Positions 8,904-17,437 of a stretch of 64,000 nt of DNA are shown here, in pieces; the stretch's first letter is position 1; every line of letters begins with the position of its first letter. The notes beneath the pieces were generated by a model that saw only the letters and a program-made list of their open reading frames with translations, made no database searches and was not told where the DNA came from. The position numbers and the translations under genes were made by a program. Origin of the DNA: Nitrospirota bacterium (GTDB lineage: Bacteria; Nitrospirota; Thermodesulfovibrionia; Thermodesulfovibrionales; Dissulfurispiraceae); NCBI GenBank assembly GCA_040752355.1, contig JBFMHE010000013.1, positions 1 to 64,000 of the forward strand, read 5' to 3'.

Positions 8904-10285
8904 TAAGGAGCACGGGAACGATAATGAAGATACCAGGAGCCGGAACGGCGTGCGCGAGGGACCGTGCTGCGGCTGCGCTCCGGTCCGTCTTCTACGGTCT
9001 CTGGGTGCTCGCCTCTCTCCTCCTCGTTCCCGCCGCCGGCGCTGACACTATCGTTGACGTGAAGGGCGTGCGGCATTGGTCGACCGCCGATTATACGCGC
9101 ATTGTGATCGATCTCTCGGCGCCGGTAGAATTCACCCGGGGAAGCCTCTCCGATCCCGAGCGCCTCTTCTTCGACCTGAAGAACGCCCGCGTGGCAAGGG
9201 AGATGCAGAAGAGTTTCGCTGCCGACAGCCCGATCATAAAATCGGTGAGGATAGGACAGTTCAACGCCGATACGGCCCGCATCGTCTTCGATCTTGAGGT
9301 GAGCACGTACGACTACAAGGTCATCCATCTCGAGGATCCCCCCCGCCTGGTCATCGATATTTCATCCAAGACTGCGCCGGAGAAGAAGCCTGACGCGAAA
9401 CAGGAGCTTCGGCCCGAGCTCCTGGAGCAGAAGAGGCCGGGCGGCAAGCCCGAGTCAAAGCCGGAAGCCAGGCCGGAGAGGAAGCCCGATCCCAACACCG
9501 AGGCGCGGTTCATGAAACGGCGGATCGTGGTCGATCCCGGCCACGGCGGGCACGATCCCGGCGCTGTAGGGCCGTCGGGACTCTATGAAAAGGATGTGGT
9601 GCTGGATATCGCCCTCAAGGTCAGGAGCATTATGAAGCGGGATCATCCCCAGTTCGATGTGGTCCTCACCCGCGAAACCGACATCTTCATTCCCCTGCCC
9701 CAGCGGGCTGCCGTCGCCAACAGGAACAATGCCGATTTCTTCCTCTCGATCCACGCCAATGCGAGCCCGAACCGGCAGGCGCGGGGCATCGAGACCTATT
9801 TCCTCAACTGGACCGACGACGAAGAGGCGGTAAGGGTCGCTGCCCGCGAAAACGCCATATCGATAAAAGAGATGAAGAAGGCCCAGAGCGATACGGAGCT
9901 CATCCTCGCCTCGCTCGACCGCGACAAAAAGAGAGACGACTCTCTGAAGCTCGCCGGATATATCCACCATTCGCTGATAACGCAGATGAGGCCCCAATAC
10001 CCCGCGATCCACGACCTCGGCGTGAAGTCGGCGCTCTTCTATGTGCTGGTCGGGGCAAAGATGTCCTCGGCGCTGGCCGAGGTCTCCTTTATCAGCAATC
10101 CCGATGAAGAGCGGATGCTCGCAGACGAGGACTACCGGATGCATCTCGCCCACTCCCTCGTGGCAGGAATACGCGCCTATTTCAACCAGGCGCCGCAGCA
10201 GAAGGTGGCCGCCTACCGGAAGGCGCCCCGGAAGAGCCCGGCTCCGAAGGCGAAGCCGGTCAGCTATACCCGCCGCACCAGGTAA
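8900..10285 (+). CDS. N-acetylmuramoyl-L-alanine amidase with AMIN domain (AmiC type)
   Basis: A 461-residue exported zinc amidase that cuts the bond between MurNAc and L-Ala in peptidoglycan, normally during cell separation. An N-terminal export segment (about 25-49) is followed by an AMIN domain (about 50-150), a Pro/Lys/Glu-rich linker (about 155-200) and the Amidase_3 domain (about 205-425). The catalytic motifs DPGHGGHDPGAVG, SIHANAS and AEVSFISNPDEE are all present. The tail is basic. The start at 8900 overlaps the upstream stop; an alternative ATG at 8924 has an AAGGAG site 13 bases before it, and either gives a plausible signal peptide. It leads a group of genes compatible with peptidoglycan peptide turnover. 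Confidence 0.93.
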   Translation: MIRSTGTIMKIPGAGTACARDRAAAALRSVFYGLWVLASLLLVPAAGADTIVDVKGVRHWSTADYTRIVIDLSAPVEFTRGSLSDPERLFFDLKNARVAREMQKSFAADSPIIKSVRIGQFNADTARIVFDLEVSTYDYKVIHLEDPPRLVIDISSKTAPEKKPDAKQELRPELLEQKRPGGKPESKPEARPERKPDPNTEARFMKRRIVVDPGHGGHDPGAVGPSGLYEKDVVLDIALKVRSIMKRDHPQFDVVLTRETDIFIPLPQRAAVANRNNADFFLSIHANASPNRQARGIETYFLNWTDDEEAVRVAARENAISIKEMKKAQSDTELILASLDRDKKRDDSLKLAGYIHHSLITQMRPQYPAIHDLGVKSALFYVLVGAKMSSALAEVSFISNPDEERMLADEDYRMHLAHSLVAGIRAYFNQAPQQKVAAYRKAPRKSPAPKAKPVSYTRRTR

Positions 10286-10289
10286 GCCG

Positions 10290-10901
10290 TTGCCTTCCGG
10301 GATCGTTCTCCTGGCGTATTCCTGCTTCGCCGCAGGTCTTTTTCTTATCGAGAGGCTGGACCTTCATCTCGCAATCGCTGCGCTCGCAGCCTGCTCGCTC
10401 TTGTTCATTCCCTTTCGGCGGGTGCGGAGCGGCATCGTCCCCATAACGCTCTTCCTGGTTTTCACTTTTGTGAGCAACCTTTTCTACCAGTCGGGAAGGG
10501 TGCTCGCTGCCGTGGGGCCGCTGCTCATCACCGATGAAGGAGTGCGGCTGGCTGCGGTACGGACGCTGCGCGTATTCGATCTGATCTTCGCGGCCAAGGT
10601 CCTTACCACCCTGCTGCCGCTCGAAACGATGCTCGCCTCGCTCGGCAGGTTTCTCCGTCCGCTCGAGCGCCTGGGGGTGCCGGTCCACGAATTCTTTCTC
10701 GTTGTGACGCTCACCCTGCAGTGCTTCCCGGTGCTCAAGGAGAGGCTTTCCGGACTGTACCGGGAGCGGGTCGCGGGAAAGCATGCCGTCACCTTCAGGG
10801 AGAAACTGCGGATCATGGTATCGTTCCTCGTGCCCCTCTTCATCGAGAGCATGCGGAACCCGGAAAGCTTTTTTGTGCAGAGCGAAGAGGGGAAGAGTTA
10901 A
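10290..10901 (+). CDS. EcfT/CbiQ-like transmembrane protein
   Basis: A 203-residue, strongly hydrophobic protein with about four to five membrane segments (for example LAIAALAACSLLFIPF and GIVPITLFLVFTFVSNLFY) and a basic cytoplasmic region. It resembles the T component of energy-coupling-factor transporters (CbiQ/EcfT). The expected Ala-Arg-Gly coupling motif is not evident near the C-terminus (LFIESMRNPESFF stands there), and no ATPase or substrate-binding subunit is nearby. No ATG is available at the right place; TTG at 10290, five bases after the amidase stop, is the likely start. The family assignment is moderately sure; substrate and function are unknown. Confidence 0.65.
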   Translation: MPSGIVLLAYSCFAAGLFLIERLDLHLAIAALAACSLLFIPFRRVRSGIVPITLFLVFTFVSNLFYQSGRVLAAVGPLLITDEGVRLAAVRTLRVFDLIFAAKVLTTLLPLETMLASLGRFLRPLERLGVPVHEFFLVVTLTLQCFPVLKERLSGLYRERVAGKHAVTFREKLRIMVSFLVPLFIESMRNPESFFVQSEEGKS

Positions 10902-10910
10902 GGTGAGCGC

Positions 10911-12473
10911 ATGTTCGACTATCTCATAACGAACGGTCTGCTCGTCGACGGCAGCGGCGCCGAGCCGCGGAGCGCCGCAGTCGGCATCAAGGGTGACCGC
11001 ATCGCCTCTATCGGCAGCGGTGACGCCGATGCCCGCACGGTCATCGATGCGCAGGGCGCGGTGGTCGCCCCGGGGTTCATCGATACGCATGCGCATTCCG
11101 AATTCACCCTTCTCGCCGACGGCAGGGCAGAGGGAAAGATCAGCCAGGGAGTCACGACCGAGATCAACGGCAACTGCGGTCTTTCCGCGGCCCCGCTCTA
11201 CGGAGCGGCCCTCGAGCGGAGGACCGCCGACCTCGAGGAGGTCGGCATCAAAGAGCGGTGGTCGACCTTTCGCGAATATTTCGTATTGTTAGAACAGAGG
11301 GGCATTGCGCTGAACTTCGCCACCCTCTGCGGCCACGGCACTATCAGGGCGTCGGTCATGGGCTACCGTGATGAAGCCCCCGACGAACGTGCTCTGGCCG
11401 CTATGAAAAGACTCCTTTCGGAAGCGGTGCGTGACGGCGCAAAGGGGCTCTCGACGGGGCTCATCTATCCCCCGGGCGTCTATGCAGGCACGGAAGAGCT
11501 GATCGAGCTCTCCCGGACGGTTGCAGGGCACGGCATTTATGCGTCGCATATGAGGAGCGAGGGAGACCGGCTCGTCGAGTCGATCGACGAGGTGATCCGC
11601 ATCGGGAGCGAGGCAGGCATCCGGGTGCACATTTCCCATGTGAAGACCTCGGGTGAGCGGAACTGGGGCAAGATCGGCGCTGCTATCCGGCGCATGGAAG
11701 AGGCGAGGGGGAGAGGGCTCGCGCTCACCTGCGACCGGTATCCCTATATCGCCGCGAGCACGGATCTCGACACGGTGCTGCCGGCCTGGGTATACGAGGG
11801 CGGCGTCGAAGAAGAGCTGAAACGATTGGCCGATCCCGGGACCGCCGCACGGATAAAAGCGGAGCTGAGCGGCAAGGATGACGCCTATTGGAAAAGCGTC
11901 TTCGTCTCGTCAACGGTGAGGCCCGAACATCGCTGGATGGAGGGCGAGAGCCTTTTCGCGGTCGCCGCCAAAAGGGGTATGCCCGTGGTCGATGCGCTCT
12001 TCTCGATACTCATCGAGGAGCGGGTACGGACAGGGGCTATCTTCTTCTCGATGAACGAAGACAATCTGAAGCGTTTCCTCTCCCTGCCCTATACCATGAT
12101 AGGTTCCGACAGCTCGGTGCGCAGTCTCTCGGGGCCTACCCGCATCGGCATGCCCCATCCGCGCGGCTTCGGCAGCTTCCCGCGGTTCCTCGGGAAGTAT
12201 GTGAGGGACGAGGGGGTCATGGGGCTGCCCGAAGCGATCAGGAGGATCACCGCGCTCCCGGCAGCGACCTTCGGCCTGAGTGAGCGGGGTCTCGTCAAGG
12301 AGGGATATTATGCCGACCTCGCCGTATTCGATTATCACAGCATGAAAGATACGGCAACCTTCGGCAGTCCTTACCAGCTTCCGGAGGGAGTTATCCATGT
12401 CTTCGTCAATGGCGAGCCGGTGGTGCACGAGGGCCGCATGACCGGGGCCCGGCCGGGAAGGGTGCTTTCGTGA
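10911..12473 (+). CDS. N-acyl-D-amino-acid deacylase family amidohydrolase
   Basis: 520 residues of the amidohydrolase (TIM-barrel, metal-dependent) superfamily. It begins MFDYLITNGLLVDGSG, carries the metal-binding HxH in GFIDTHAHSEF and the family segment GVTTEINGNCGLSAAP, then further metal or catalytic positions in GHGTIR, ASHMRSEGD and HISHVKTSG, and ends with the ALPAATFGLSERG pattern. Family members remove acyl groups from D-amino acids or cleave related amide bonds. An AAGGTGAG site precedes the ATG. The stop overlaps the next start (GTGA). Next to an amidase and a C26 peptidase, a role in recycling D-amino-acid-containing wall peptides is attractive but inferred. Confidence 0.88.
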   Translation: MFDYLITNGLLVDGSGAEPRSAAVGIKGDRIASIGSGDADARTVIDAQGAVVAPGFIDTHAHSEFTLLADGRAEGKISQGVTTEINGNCGLSAAPLYGAALERRTADLEEVGIKERWSTFREYFVLLEQRGIALNFATLCGHGTIRASVMGYRDEAPDERALAAMKRLLSEAVRDGAKGLSTGLIYPPGVYAGTEELIELSRTVAGHGIYASHMRSEGDRLVESIDEVIRIGSEAGIRVHISHVKTSGERNWGKIGAAIRRMEEARGRGLALTCDRYPYIAASTDLDTVLPAWVYEGGVEEELKRLADPGTAARIKAELSGKDDAYWKSVFVSSTVRPEHRWMEGESLFAVAAKRGMPVVDALFSILIEERVRTGAIFFSMNEDNLKRFLSLPYTMIGSDSSVRSLSGPTRIGMPHPRGFGSFPRFLGKYVRDEGVMGLPEAIRRITALPAATFGLSERGLVKEGYYADLAVFDYHSMKDTATFGSPYQLPEGVIHVFVNGEPVVHEGRMTGARPGRVLS

Positions 12474-13255
12474 GGCCGGTGATCGGCATAACCGCCGGCA
12501 TCGATGACGAGCTCTACTCGCTGCGGCGGAACTACTGCACGGCGGTCGAGAAGGCGGGCGGGCTCCCGGTCATCCTGGTCCCCTCTCCTCAGACTCCTCC
12601 GCTGCTGGCCGCTATCGTCGACGGCCTGCTCATCCCCGGAGGGGACGATCTTGCGCCTGAATGGTACGGCGAGACGCTCTCGGTCCCGCCGGAGTGCCTG
12701 AAGGAGGCGCCGCGGGAGCGGAGCGAATTCGAGATCGCCCTCCTCCACGAAATGGTGCGGAGGGGCAAGCCGGTGCTGGGCATCTGCTACGGCATGCAGC
12801 TCATCAATGTCGCCTTCGGCGGAACGCTCTACCAGGACATCGCCCTCCAGGAAGAGCGCGCGTATCGCCACCAGCGGACGCTCCACCGGATACTTATCGC
12901 CAGCCCCTTCGGCGGAATCGCTTCCGGCGAAGAGTTTGCCGTCAACTCCTATCATCACCAGGCGGTGAAAGATATCGGTGACGGGCTGGAGGTGTTCGCC
13001 CTCTCGGCTGACGGGCTGATCGAAGGCTTTTATAAAAAAGAGCACCCCTTTCTGGTGGGCGTCCAGTGGCATCCCGAGCGCGGCAATGAGGGGCTTCCTC
13101 CCGCTCTTCCCGGCGAGGAGGGCCTTTTGTTAAAGGCCGGGAGTTGTGATAAGCTTTTAGTAGCGCTATTCGACGGGTTCATACGAAACTGCCAGAAGGA
13201 AGGGGAATGTCCACCAACCGGTTCACGTTCATCACACTGCTCGCCCTCGTCCTGA
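12470..13255 (+). CDS. Gamma-glutamyl hydrolase-like peptidase C26 (PuuD-like class I glutamine amidotransferase fold)
   Basis: 261 residues starting with GTG inside the previous stop. The nucleophile elbow GICYGMQLINV supplies the catalytic Cys, and GVQWHPE supplies His and Glu, so the triad is complete. An early motif IPGGDDLAPEWYGE is typical of the PuuD/gamma-glutamyl-GABA hydrolase group. These enzymes hydrolyse gamma-glutamyl bonds. Such a bond also occurs between D-Glu and the diamino acid of peptidoglycan, which fits the neighbours, but the substrate is not shown. The last 49 bases overlap the start of the following permease, unusually long for this operon; the final 16 residues look non-conserved. 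Confidence 0.88.
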   Translation: MRPVIGITAGIDDELYSLRRNYCTAVEKAGGLPVILVPSPQTPPLLAAIVDGLLIPGGDDLAPEWYGETLSVPPECLKEAPRERSEFEIALLHEMVRRGKPVLGICYGMQLINVAFGGTLYQDIALQEERAYRHQRTLHRILIASPFGGIASGEEFAVNSYHHQAVKDIGDGLEVFALSADGLIEGFYKKEHPFLVGVQWHPERGNEGLPPALPGEEGLLLKAGSCDKLLVALFDGFIRNCQKEGECPPTGSRSSHCSPSS

Positions 13256-14262
13256 TCCTGGGATATCTCAGCTATCTGATCCTTGCGCCGTTCCTCGCTC
13301 CGATCCTCTGGGCCATCGTTCTCGCGATAGTCTTTTATCCGGTGTATCTCTATCTGCTCCGCTCTATCAGGTGGAAGTCCCTCGCCGCGCTCATCGTGCT
13401 GCTCGTCATTCTCCTTATCATAATAGGTCCCGTCTCGTACATCACCTATCTGCTGGTGGCCGAGGTCCAGGCCCTGACGAGCCGCATCGATACCGGGACC
13501 CTGGGATCGACAGAGGTCATCCTCCGCCACCCGGTGGTCCGCTACGTGATCGACAGGGTTGCGACGGTCTTCGGCGCCCCGCTCTCGGAAGCGGAGCTGA
13601 GGAAGGCGGTCAACGATACTCTTGCGGCGCTGGGCAAGAGGTTCGTCGATGTCATTCCCGGCGGCCTGGGGAGCATCGCCGGGGTAGTGATGGACTTCGT
13701 CTTCATGTCCTTTGCCATCTTCTTTTTCATCAGGGACGGCGCCGACTTCTTGCACAAAGGGCGCAACTTCATGCCCTTTTCGGAAGAGCAGAAGAACAGG
13801 CTCGCCGCACAGATCAGGGATATCGTGGTCTCGACCATTTACGGCGGCGTCGTCGTGGCCATCGTGCAGGGGCTCATCGCCGGCATCGCCTATGCGGCGC
13901 TCGGGACGCACTCCCCGGCCCTGTGGGGATTCACTACCGCCATCGCCTCGTTCATTCCGCTCCTCGGCACCTTTGCCGTATGGGGGGCCATCACCCTCTT
14001 CTTTTTCATTCAGGGCTCGATCGTGAAAGGATTCATTCTTCTGCTCATCGGCGTTTTCGGCATAAGCATGGTGGACAACGTCCTGCGGCCCATTCTCATC
14101 GGCGCGCGCATGCATATGCCGGTGCTCGTCATCTTCTTCGCCGTTCTGGGAGGGATTCAGCTCTTCGGGCTCATCGGGCTTATCCTGGGGCCGCTGGTAC
14201 TGGCGCTGTTTTTCTCGGTCATCGGAATTTTCAGAAACCTGGAAGGAGGGTATCATGCTTGA
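13207..14262 (+). CDS. AI-2E family transporter (PerM/YdiK-like permease)
   Basis: A 351-residue integral membrane protein with about eight segments. It starts with two close helices (FITLLALVLILGYLSYLIL and FLAPILWAIVLAIVFYPVYL), has a long central non-membrane region (about 75-150) and a C-terminal helix group with the family pattern GFTTAIASFIPLLGTFAVWG and VDNVLRPILIG. Family members have been linked to export of signal molecules or to Na+/H+ exchange; the actual substrate cannot be told from sequence. The ATG at 13207 has the strong site AAGGAAGGGGA. It overlaps the genes on both sides, consistent with one operon. Confidence 0.9.
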   Translation: MSTNRFTFITLLALVLILGYLSYLILAPFLAPILWAIVLAIVFYPVYLYLLRSIRWKSLAALIVLLVILLIIIGPVSYITYLLVAEVQALTSRIDTGTLGSTEVILRHPVVRYVIDRVATVFGAPLSEAELRKAVNDTLAALGKRFVDVIPGGLGSIAGVVMDFVFMSFAIFFFIRDGADFLHKGRNFMPFSEEQKNRLAAQIRDIVVSTIYGGVVVAIVQGLIAGIAYAALGTHSPALWGFTTAIASFIPLLGTFAVWGAITLFFFIQGSIVKGFILLLIGVFGISMVDNVLRPILIGARMHMPVLVIFFAVLGGIQLFGLIGLILGPLVLALFFSVIGIFRNLEGGYHA

Positions 14263-15442
14263 CAGGGGAGAGGTGAGGGAGATCGCTTCCATAGAGGGCG
14301 GAGAGCACCATTTCGTGAGCATGTATCTCAATGTGGACCCCCTGCTGAACCGGGGCGGGGACTACGATATCCATTTCAAGAATATGATGAAGGAAGCGGC
14401 GGAGACCCTCGACAAGCAGGTCTACCGGAAGGTGCGGGACGATATCGGCAGGATCAAGGAGTATGTGGCGTCGCACCGGCAGCTCTTCAGGAAGGGGCTC
14501 GCGATCATCAGCTCGGCGCCCCGCGATTTCTGGAGGGTCTACCACCTCGCCGTACCCGTGCGGAACGAAATCGTCATCGACACCATGCCCTACACCAAGC
14601 CTCTGCTCGAAGCGCTCGACAATTACGAGCGGTACGCGGTGGCGCTGGTCGAGAAAGAGGATGCGCGGCTCTTCGTCATGCACCTCGGCGAGATCGTCGA
14701 GTACGAGGAGGTGCATACCGGCGGGGTGCCGGGCAAGCATAAGGCCGAGGGCGATTTCGCGCTCGCGCAGATCGCGGTTACGCCGCACATGGCGCATACC
14801 GGCAAGAGCAGGCTGGGGGTTACGGGGTACCGGGAGCATCATAGGGAGCGGCACATTGCCGAACACGTCAAGCTCCATCTCAAGGATGTCCTCGAGAAGC
14901 TGAACACGTTCCTGGAGCGGGAGCGTATCAACCGCTTGATCGTCGGCGGCTCCGACGAGGCCACCCAGGCCTTCCGGAGCATGCTCCACCAGACGGCGCA
15001 GGAGAAGATCATCGGCACCATGAGGGCGACGATGTTCGCCGCTCCCGACGAGGTGCTGCGCGACGCCGAGGCGCTGGTGGCCGACTACGAAAGGCGTGAG
15101 GAAGAGCGGACCGTCGAGAGGCTCGTCACCCAGGCGTCGAAAGGGCAGCAGGCGGTCGCCGGGCTCGAGGCCGTGCTCGAGGCGCTCAGGGAGCGCAAGG
15201 TGATGAAGCTCGTCATGCTCAAAGACCTGCGGGCAGCGGGGTATGCCTGCGGGACGTGCGACTTCGTGAGCGCGGAACGCGTTGACCGCTGCCTCTCCTG
15301 CCAGGGGCCGATGAAGGCGCTCGCATCGGTTGCCGAGCACGCGGGCGAGATGGCGCTGCAGCAGGGGGCGACCGTCGAGATCGTCAGCGAGAGCACGCGG
15401 CTCCTCGAAGCCGGCGGCATAGGGGCGTTCCTGAGATATTAG
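14255..15442 (+). CDS. aeRF1-like protein (bacterial archaeo-eukaryotic release factor/VLRF1 type) with zinc ribbon
   Basis: 395 residues. The N-terminal part (SIEGGEHHFVSMYLNVDP, later KGLAIISSAPRDFWRVYHL and ALVEKEDARLFVMHLGEI) matches the bacterial relatives of eRF1/Pelota/Vms1, which are thought to release peptides or clear stalled ribosomes. A glycine-rich loop (HTGGVPGKHKAEG, then RERHIAEHVKLHLKDVLEKL) takes the place of the catalytic GGQ loop; GGQ itself is not seen. Residues about 330-350 hold two CxxC pairs (CGTC and CLSC), a zinc ribbon. An L7Ae-like C-terminal domain follows. It is the last gene of the operon and overlaps the permease stop by eight bases. The family call is fairly sure; the reaction is not established. 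Confidence 0.8.
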   Translation: MLDRGEVREIASIEGGEHHFVSMYLNVDPLLNRGGDYDIHFKNMMKEAAETLDKQVYRKVRDDIGRIKEYVASHRQLFRKGLAIISSAPRDFWRVYHLAVPVRNEIVIDTMPYTKPLLEALDNYERYAVALVEKEDARLFVMHLGEIVEYEEVHTGGVPGKHKAEGDFALAQIAVTPHMAHTGKSRLGVTGYREHHRERHIAEHVKLHLKDVLEKLNTFLERERINRLIVGGSDEATQAFRSMLHQTAQEKIIGTMRATMFAAPDEVLRDAEALVADYERREEERTVERLVTQASKGQQAVAGLEAVLEALRERKVMKLVMLKDLRAAGYACGTCDFVSAERVDRCLSCQGPMKALASVAEHAGEMALQQGATVEIVSESTRLLEAGGIGAFLRY

Positions 15443-15533
15443 GGGCGGCTCACAACGCCCGGGGCTCGCCGGGAAAGAGGGGAAGTGTCCCTCCCTTGTT
15501 GCAGCGCGGAACCGCAGTGCGCCTGATGATGCG

Positions 15534-17171
15534 CTACTCCTTGTCGGTAACGAATCCGCTTACCGTTTTCCGGAGGCCCTCGGCGATCGTCAGGAGATCG
15601 GCTACCGAATGCATTACCTCGTTCGACATCTGCTCCATCTCCTTTGCGACGGACGAGGTTTTTTCTATATTATGCGCGACCTCTTCCGACGCCGCCGACT
15701 GCTCATCGACGGCGGTGGCGATCTGGGTGATCTGGTCGCGGACCCGCTGCACCGAATCGACAATATGGTTCAACGAGCCGCCGACCTGCCGGATGTACTC
15801 GGTCGCCTTGGTCACGTCTCCCGAGGCCTCGGACATCGACCGGGCCGTCTGCGACGATTCCGCCTGCACGGCGTGGATCTTCTCCGATATTTCGGCAGTC
15901 GCCTTGATGGTGCGCTCTGCAAGCTTACGCACCTCGTCGGCGACCACCGCAAATCCTCTCCCCTGCTCTCCCGCCCGCGCCGCCTCGATGGCGGCGTTCA
16001 GTGCGAGGAGGTTGGTCTGGTCCGCGATGTCGGTGATGACCGTGACAATATCGCCGATCTCTCCGGCCCGGTTATTGAGCTTCTCGACCATCGACGCCAG
16101 CTCTATCGTTGACGTATATACTTTGTTGACGGTCGCCACCGCTCCGTCGGCCACTCCCTTGCCGCTCTCCGCCGTGGTCATGGCCTCGCCGGACATTTCG
16201 GAGGCGATGGATGCGTTCTTCGCGATGTCGGTGATGGTCTGGCTCATCTCTTCTGCAGCGGTAGCGATCTGCGCCGCCTGAGCGGACTGCTCCTTCGAGC
16301 CTTCTGCCGTCCTGTCGGCCCGCAGCCGCAAGGCATCGACGGTGGTCACCACGGTGTTCGCGGCATTGAGAATAGCAGTGATGACCGTGTTGAGCGACCG
16401 GATCATCTTGTTGACGCTCTGGGCGAGCACTCCTATCTCGTCGCTGTTCCGGATATCCAGGGAGGTCCTTAAGTTGCCTGCCGCCACCTGTTCTACCTTG
16501 TCCACGATATCCGACAGCGGCCGGGTAATGCTCCGCACCACGAGCCGGCTGGCTAGTATCATGAGCGCCATGCAGACGATGATGATACCGGCGAGTTTCA
16601 TTGCATCACGCATAAAGGCCGCGTTGACATCGTCGATATAGATGCCCGAGCCGATGACCCATCCCCAGGGCTCGAATCCCTTCACATAGGATATCTTGGC
16701 GACGGGGTCCTTGAAGTTCGGCTTCGGCCAGAGATAGCGGACAAATCCTGCTCCCTCTTTTTTCACCACCGCCACGAACTCGACGAAGAGCCGCGTGCCT
16801 TCGGGGTCCTTGAAATCCGACATGTCCTTGCCGTCCAGCTCGGGCTTGTAAGGATGCATGATCATCGTCGGACCCATATCGTTGATCCAGAAATACTCCT
16901 TCCCGTCATAGCGCAGGTCCTTCACGGCGGCCAGGGCCGCCTTCCGCGCGTCCTCGTCGGGGAGCCTCCCCTGCTTGGCAAGGTCGTGAAAGTGCTGGAG
17001 CACTCCGTAGGCCGTTTCGACGATATGCTTTGTCTTGAGGGACTTCTCTTCGATCATTCTGTTTCTCAGCGTTGTGAGGGATGCGGCGGCGATCACCACT
17101 GCTCCTGTCAGCGCGATGGCGACAAGGATACTCAAGCGGTGCTTTACTTTCAGCTGACTCAAGAGCCTCAT
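15534..17171 (-). CDS. Methyl-accepting chemotaxis protein with Cache sensor domain
   Basis: 545 residues. A first membrane helix (about 10-32) is followed by a periplasmic single-Cache (sCache_2-like) domain ([20 protein letters not shown] and [19 protein letters not shown]), a second helix (about 190-212), a HAMP segment ([20 protein letters not shown]) and a cytoplasmic signalling hairpin with the tip sequence [19 protein letters not shown]. It would sense a small ligand outside the cell and control a CheA kinase. There is no C-terminal CheR-binding pentapeptide; the protein ends GFVTDKE. The start at 17171 has a GGAGGG site; the longer open frame to 17294 is not needed. No che genes are nearby. 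Confidence 0.94.
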   Translation of the reverse strand: MRLLSQLKVKHRLSILVAIALTGAVVIAAASLTTLRNRMIEEKSLKTKHIVETAYGVLQHFHDLAKQGRLPDEDARKAALAAVKDLRYDGKEYFWINDMGPTMIMHPYKPELDGKDMSDFKDPEGTRLFVEFVAVVKKEGAGFVRYLWPKPNFKDPVAKISYVKGFEPWGWVIGSGIYIDDVNAAFMRDAMKLAGIIIVCMALMILASRLVVRSITRPLSDIVDKVEQVAAGNLRTSLDIRNSDEIGVLAQSVNKMIRSLNTVITAILNAANTVVTTVDALRLRADRTAEGSKEQSAQAAQIATAAEEMSQTITDIAKNASIASEMSGEAMTTAESGKGVADGAVATVNKVYTSTIELASMVEKLNNRAGEIGDIVTVITDIADQTNLLALNAAIEAARAGEQGRGFAVVADEVRKLAERTIKATAEISEKIHAVQAESSQTARSMSEASGDVTKATEYIRQVGGSLNHIVDSVQRVRDQITQIATAVDEQSAASEEVAHNIEKTSSVAKEMEQMSNEVMHSVADLLTIAEGLRKTVSGFVTDKE

Positions 17172-17426
17172 ATGAAACCCTCCCGATAGGTAATGCCCCC
17201 CCTTACGCTTTTGTTTGCCGGTGAGCTCCCTGATCGGCAGGTGTAGCCCTCTGCCGAAGGATGAGACACCACACGGGTATGCGCTCCAGCCCATACAGAA
17301 ATGCGTAACCCCTTATAATTATGATTATCGACGGATTTCTTATTCTATTGACACCATTCAGCAGGACGCGCCCTCCTCCCCCTCATCGCTGAGCCCGGCC
17401 CCGCCCGAAAAGGCGCCTGGCCGTGC

Positions 17427-17432
17427 TATCAT
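17427..17432 (+). promoter_or_regulatory. -10 element directly before the peptide-binding lipoprotein gene
   Basis: TATCAT ends five bases before the ATG at 17438, so transcription would begin at or next to the start codon. An AAGGA lies in the gap but is too close to the ATG to act as a ribosome site. I see no convincing -35. Confidence 0.4.
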
Positions 17433-17437
17433 AAGGA

